Assembly (NCBI GenBank): GCA_021199975.1
Contig: JAJQHF010000019.1
Coordinates: 1 to 9,151, forward strand
Origin: Candidatus Gastranaerophilales bacterium
GTDB lineage: Bacteria > Cyanobacteriota > Vampirovibrionia > Gastranaerophilales > Gastranaerophilaceae
Length of the DNA stretch: 9,151 nucleotides
Direction: 5' to 3'
Under the pieces are notes generated by a model. The model was not told where the DNA came from and ran no database searches. It saw only the letters and a list, made by a program, of their open reading frames with translations. Each line of letters starts with the position of its first letter. The first letter of the stretch is position 1. Made by a program: the position numbers and the translations under genes. Shown piece by piece: positions 7,703 to 9,151 of this stretch.

Positions 7703-7729
7703 CTGAGTTTCTCCATGTATTCATTTAGA

Positions 7730-7735
7730 ATTATA
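7730..7735 (-). promoter_or_regulatory. -10 box for the HTH gene
   Basis: A perfect TATAAT on the minus strand, 27 bases upstream of the HTH start codon, giving a leader of about 20 bases that contains the GGAG site. The hexamer at 17 bp spacing (TTATTA) is a poor -35. Confidence 0.5.
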
Positions 7736-7807
7736 TTTATTTGTTAAAAATTTAATAAATATGTTTATCTCAGTATTGAAAATTAAATGAATTAATGTAA
7801 TAATAAA

Positions 7808-7816
7808 TGATATAAT
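7808..7816 (+). promoter_or_regulatory. Extended -10 promoter for the 214-aa protein gene
   Basis: The sequence reads TGA-TATAAT, a perfect extended -10. Transcription would start near 7823, leaving a 5' leader of about 115 bases, far longer than at other genes in the window. The leader includes a strong GAGGTG ribosome-site-like sequence (7839-7844) that serves no annotated gene, and then the true AAAGGAG site (7927-7933) with 5 bases before the ATG at 7939. The rest of the 7703-7938 gap is A/T-rich and shows no other gene. Confidence 0.5.
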
Positions 7817-7938
7817 TTAATACAATAAAAATTGTTAAGAGGTGAACTTTATTCATAAATTTTGTTCATTACAAAAGCAAAGTATATTTATATTTTTCTT
7901 TTGAACTGCTCAAAATTTGACAATAAAAAGGAGAAAAA

Positions 7939-8583
7939 ATGGATATATCAGGTGTTGATGTTGATTTTTTGAGTGATGAAGAAATTTTAGAGTTATGCAG
8001 TGATACTGTCGACAGTAAAAGTGAAGAAATTTCAGTCTTGAACGGAATGGATGTTAATAATTTATCTGATGATAAAGTTCAGGAAATTTATGATGATGTG
8101 ATTTATGGCAGTCAAAATTTAGATATAAATAATAAATCTGTTCATCTTACAGAACAGCAAATTTTAGATATTAACTATAATACTGTGGATATGGAAAATA
8201 ATGAAATAATTTTAAGCGGCGGGAAAACTGTCAATATTGACAGTTTATCGGATGATGAAATACTTGCTGTTTATAATGATACTTTAGATTCAGAGGATAG
8301 TTTTCTTATAGCAGCCTATAGCGGTACCTGTAGCGTATATATTATACCATACTATGGAGTGCAATTTACTTGTAAAGATGCAAATGGTTACTCATATACA
8401 TCTTCTTTTTGTACTAATTATTGTTATGTTGCTGTTCGAAAGTCTGTCACATCTGTGTATTTTAAGTGTACCGGTAAAGGGTATGCTTATATTCAACCTA
8501 ATAGCTACGGTTATTATATTAGTGGGTTTGCTTCCGGTTCTAGTTATTATTCATCGGCCATGGGATATATGATATGCAAATAA
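7939..8583 (+). CDS. Unknown protein: four acidic repeats plus a six-cysteine Tyr/Ser/Gly-rich tail
   Basis: I do not recognise this 214-residue protein. Residues 7-126 are strongly acidic and consist of four degenerate repeats of about 30 residues, each built on [LS]-[S/T]-[D/E]-x-x-[IV]-x-x-[x]-Y/C/N-x-D-T-V/L-D: LSDEEILELCSDTVDS (11-26), LSDDKVQEIYDDVIYG (42-57), LTEQQILDINYNTVDM (70-85), LSDDEILAVYNDTLDS (103-118). Residues 127-214 are quite different: rich in Tyr, Ser and Gly, probably beta-rich, with cysteines at 131, 145, 158, 162, 177 and 213. There is no signal peptide or membrane helix. The LSDEEIL wording resembles the end of double-glycine leader peptides of secreted peptides, and a GG occurs at 94-95, so a peptide precursor is one possibility. 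A secreted adhesin or an effector are others. No maturation or export gene is in view. The ribosome site AAAGGAG is strong. It reads away from the HTH gene. Confidence 0.8.
   Translation: MDISGVDVDFLSDEEILELCSDTVDSKSEEISVLNGMDVNNLSDDKVQEIYDDVIYGSQNLDINNKSVHLTEQQILDINYNTVDMENNEIILSGGKTVNIDSLSDDEILAVYNDTLDSEDSFLIAAYSGTCSVYIIPYYGVQFTCKDANGYSYTSSFCTNYCYVAVRKSVTSVYFKCTGKGYAYIQPNSYGYYISGFASGSSYYSSAMGYMICK
8004..8017. repeat. 14-bp perfect palindrome with ACTGTC/GACAGT half-sites
   Basis: TACTGTCGACAGTA lies inside repeat 1 of the unknown gene (codons for T-V-D-S). It contains CTGT-N2-ACAG and shares its half-sites exactly with the larger palindrome at 8225-8246. Confidence 0.6.
8225..8246. repeat. 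22-bp perfect palindrome containing CTGT-N8-ACAG
   Basis: Eleven consecutive base pairs are symmetric about the centre of CAATATTG. The form is AAA-CTGT-CAATATTG-ACAG-TTT. It matches the E. coli-type LexA (SOS) box layout, CTGT-N8-ACAG, but sits in the middle of a coding region (codons for K-T-V-N-I-D-S, residues 96-102), 286 bp after the start codon. Whether anything binds here is unknown. Confidence 0.6.
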
Positions 8584-8630
8584 TATTTAATACACAAATA
8601 CGTCCTATTTTAAGCACATATTAGACTAGC

Positions 8631-8675
8631 GAATAAAAAGCAACAGAATAAAAGAGTATCTCTATTAATTTGTTG
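8631..8675 (-). terminator. Intrinsic terminator for minus-strand transcripts
   Basis: On the minus strand a long, A/T-rich hairpin (8641-8675; outer stem CAACA/TGTTG, inner stem TAATAGAG/CTCTTTTA with one mismatch, loop ATA) is followed at once by CTTTTTATTC. The T-rich tail exists only in this direction; on the plus strand no T run follows. It would end transcripts coming from the acyltransferase or from a separate small RNA. The stem is A/T-rich, so it may be only moderately strong. Confidence 0.55.
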
Positions 8676-8838
8676 TAATGAACAGGATCGATTTCCTTTA
8701 AATAATACAAACTTTGAATTACTCCTTGGAACGGTTTCAATACAGGTTGTGTGCTGTTCCGTACACAGTCTGTATTTCACACACCTTAGGTCAGATTTGA
8801 AAAGCGGATTACCGGCAGAGGCTGAAAGTTGTGAGAAA
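8676..8838 (-). ncRNA. Candidate structured RNA or structured 3' UTR
   Basis: The 8584-8846 gap holds no credible gene, yet its core (8721-8830) is 45% GC (50 of 110 bases) against roughly 30% around it. In AT-rich genomes such islands often mark structured RNAs. On the minus strand it is framed by a TATAAT box (8846-8851) and a T-tailed hairpin (8631-8675), predicting an RNA of about 200 bases. Inner structure includes a long hairpin (8739-8776) and a short CGG-TAAT-CCG hairpin (8805-8814). I looked for hallmarks of SRP RNA, RNase P RNA, tmRNA and common riboswitches and found none; 6S RNA was considered because of length but not supported. It could equally be the 3' UTR of the acyltransferase mRNA or a decayed repeat element. 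Confidence 0.3.
8739..8776. repeat. Strong imperfect inverted repeat (hairpin)
   Basis: AATACAG (8739-8745) pairs perfectly with CTGTATT (8770-8776). After a 2x2 internal loop, TGTGT (8748-8752) pairs with ACACA (8763-8767) around a ten-base loop. An alternative fold pairs GGTTGTGTG with CACACACC (8746-8754 with 8778-8785). It is the most structured element in the GC-rich island and can form on either strand. Confidence 0.6.
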
Positions 8839-8845
8839 AAATTTT

Positions 8846-8851
8846 ATTATA
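8846..8851 (-). promoter_or_regulatory. -10 box at the end of the acyltransferase gene, minus strand
   Basis: A perfect TATAAT on the minus strand overlaps the stop codon of the acyltransferase frame. The upstream hexamer at 16 bp spacing (AATACA) matches half of TTGACA. If used, it would start an RNA near 8838 that runs through the GC-rich island to the terminator hairpin at 8631-8675. Confidence 0.3.
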
Positions 8852-9151
8852 CTCCTATAAACTTTCTTGTATTAATTTCTTTATTAATTTTCAACAATAT
8901 AGATTTACAAACAAACAATATAAGGGCGGAAATAAAAGCTACCGTTAAAAATCTTACAATCAGAAGGATTGCAAGTTCAAAATATCTGCCGGATTGAATT
9001 AAAATTTCTGATGACAGTGGAAATAATTGTTTATAAGCAAAAAATATGTACCAGTGAATAAAAAACAGACCAAAGCTATATTTTGCAATAAAATCCAAAG
9101 TTTTATTGGTCTTATTATGAGAGAGAATAAATTCATCATAATGCTTTAAAT
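8847..9151 (-). CDS. C-terminal part of an acyltransferase family 3 membrane protein (partial)
   Basis: The frame is open to the window edge and gives the last 100 residues. The segment NKTLDFIAKYSFGLFFIHWYIFF matches the conserved 'lakySfgiYLiH' region near the C-terminus of OafA/YrhL-like acyltransferase 3 proteins, which transfer acetyl or other acyl groups to sugars of surface polysaccharides or to peptidoglycan. A second hydrophobic stretch (about the last 40 residues, FELAILLIVRFLTVAFISALILFVC) is the final membrane helix, followed by a basic tail (KINKEINTRKFIGV). A TTG at 9096-9098 could be mistaken for a start, but the family motif begins upstream of it and the frame continues, so the true start lies outside. 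It ends with TAA at 8847-8849, upstream of the GC-rich island and terminator. Confidence 0.8.
   Translation of the reverse strand, partial: LKHYDEFILSHNKTNKTLDFIAKYSFGLFFIHWYIFFAYKQLFPLSSEILIQSGRYFELAILLIVRFLTVAFISALILFVCKSILLKINKEINTRKFIGV

Larger units (their letters stand above)
7957..8316 (+). repeat. Four degenerate ~30-codon tandem repeats inside the unknown gene
   Basis: Repeat units cover residues 7-37, 38-66, 67-96 and 97-126. Anchor leucines fall at 11, 42, 70 and 103, and anchor valines at 8, 39, 68 and 98 (steps of 31, 29 and 30). At the DNA level the units have diverged strongly, so these are old or selected protein repeats, not a recent expansion. The second half of the protein lacks them. 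Confidence 0.7.

Noticed and set aside
7685..7717. Tiny upstream frames (ATG GAG AAA CTC AGA TGA) before the HTH gene
   Set aside because: Five codons, no ribosome site of its own; it arises from the GGAG site of the HTH gene and is probably chance.
7939..8316. Calcium-binding dockerin or EF-hand repeats
   Set aside because: The acidic repeats lack the D-x-D/N-x-D-G spacing of calcium loops; the acidic residues lie in LSDEEIL helical-looking segments.
8354..8572. Plus-strand open frame of 72 codons inside the unknown gene
   Set aside because: It is a different frame within the 214-aa gene, without its own ribosome site; its hydrophobic look comes from reading Tyr/Ser codons out of frame.
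8676..8838. Known RNA class (6S, SRP, RNase P, tmRNA, riboswitch)
   Set aside because: None of the hallmark sequences (SRP GGAAG loop, RNase P P4 element, tmRNA CCA end, common aptamer motifs) was seen, and the ends do not pair into the long rod expected for 6S RNA.
8749..8997. Plus-strand open frame of 82 codons beginning MCCSVHSLYF
   Set aside because: It runs antisense through the acyltransferase 3 coding region, has no ribosome site, and its first part lies in the GC-rich island where several frames are open by composition.
8847..9098. Acyltransferase fragment starting at TTG 9098 as a complete 83-aa protein
   Set aside because: The frame continues open to the window edge and the conserved motif begins before the TTG, so this is the C-terminus of a longer gene.

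Overview
This window is AT-rich (roughly 30% GC by eye) and gene-dense, with short gaps and A/T-rich promoters. It looks like ordinary bacterial chromosome that runs into a small accessory patch at the right end. The NAD+-dependent DNA ligase fixes the domain as Bacteria. Some ligase wording (a 'LYSLDN' segment where many lineages have 'PMLSLDN', and the 'VGKTGAVTPIAELEPVQLAG' stretch) reminds me of cyanobacterial-type ligases. With the base composition, this makes a gut Vampirovibrionia/Gastranaerophilales-like genome my best guess. That is inference only; an AT-rich Firmicute or other gut lineage is not excluded.

Layout. Minus strand at the left: ligA (51-2057), overlapped at its 3' end by the first 19 codons of an unknown gene that leaves the window. 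A 73-bp divergent gap follows. Then a plus-strand run: a short Orn/Lys/Arg-decarboxylase-fold PLP enzyme (2131-3495), a radical SAM protein with an extra N-terminal cysteine cluster (3495-4484, one-base TAATG overlap), and a short CstA-type carbon-starvation/peptide or pyruvate transporter (4511-5947). The last meets, tail to tail with a 4-base overlap, a minus-strand cation/proton antiporter of the NhaP2/CvrA type with an RCK_C (TrkA_C) domain (5944-7392). Upstream of it on the same strand is a 73-aa helix-turn-helix protein (7481-7702).

Right end. A 236-bp divergent promoter region leads into a 214-aa protein I do not recognise (7939-8583). It has about 120 residues of four degenerate acidic repeats and an 85-residue Tyr/Ser/Gly-rich tail with six cysteines. 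Its DNA carries two palindromes with the same half-sites (ACTGTC/GACAGT). The larger is a perfect 22-bp palindrome of CTGT-N8-ACAG form. Next is a 263-bp region whose core rises to 45% GC, with a strong hairpin. On the minus strand it has a TATAAT box at one end and a T-tailed hairpin at the other, so it may be a small structured RNA or the 3' UTR of the next gene. The window ends inside the C-terminal part of a membrane acyltransferase (family 3) on the minus strand.

Regulation. At least two plus-strand genes (the decarboxylase-like enzyme and the CstA-type transporter) have a TATAAT box 6-9 bases before the start codon and no Shine-Dalgarno sequence, which predicts leaderless mRNAs. Several promoters have extended -10 (TGn-TATAAT-like) boxes. 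The strongest candidates for something undescribed are the repeat-plus-cysteine protein with its palindromes, the GC-rich RNA-like island beside it, and the coupled decarboxylase/radical-SAM pair. I see no CRISPR array, tRNA, rRNA or intact insertion sequence.
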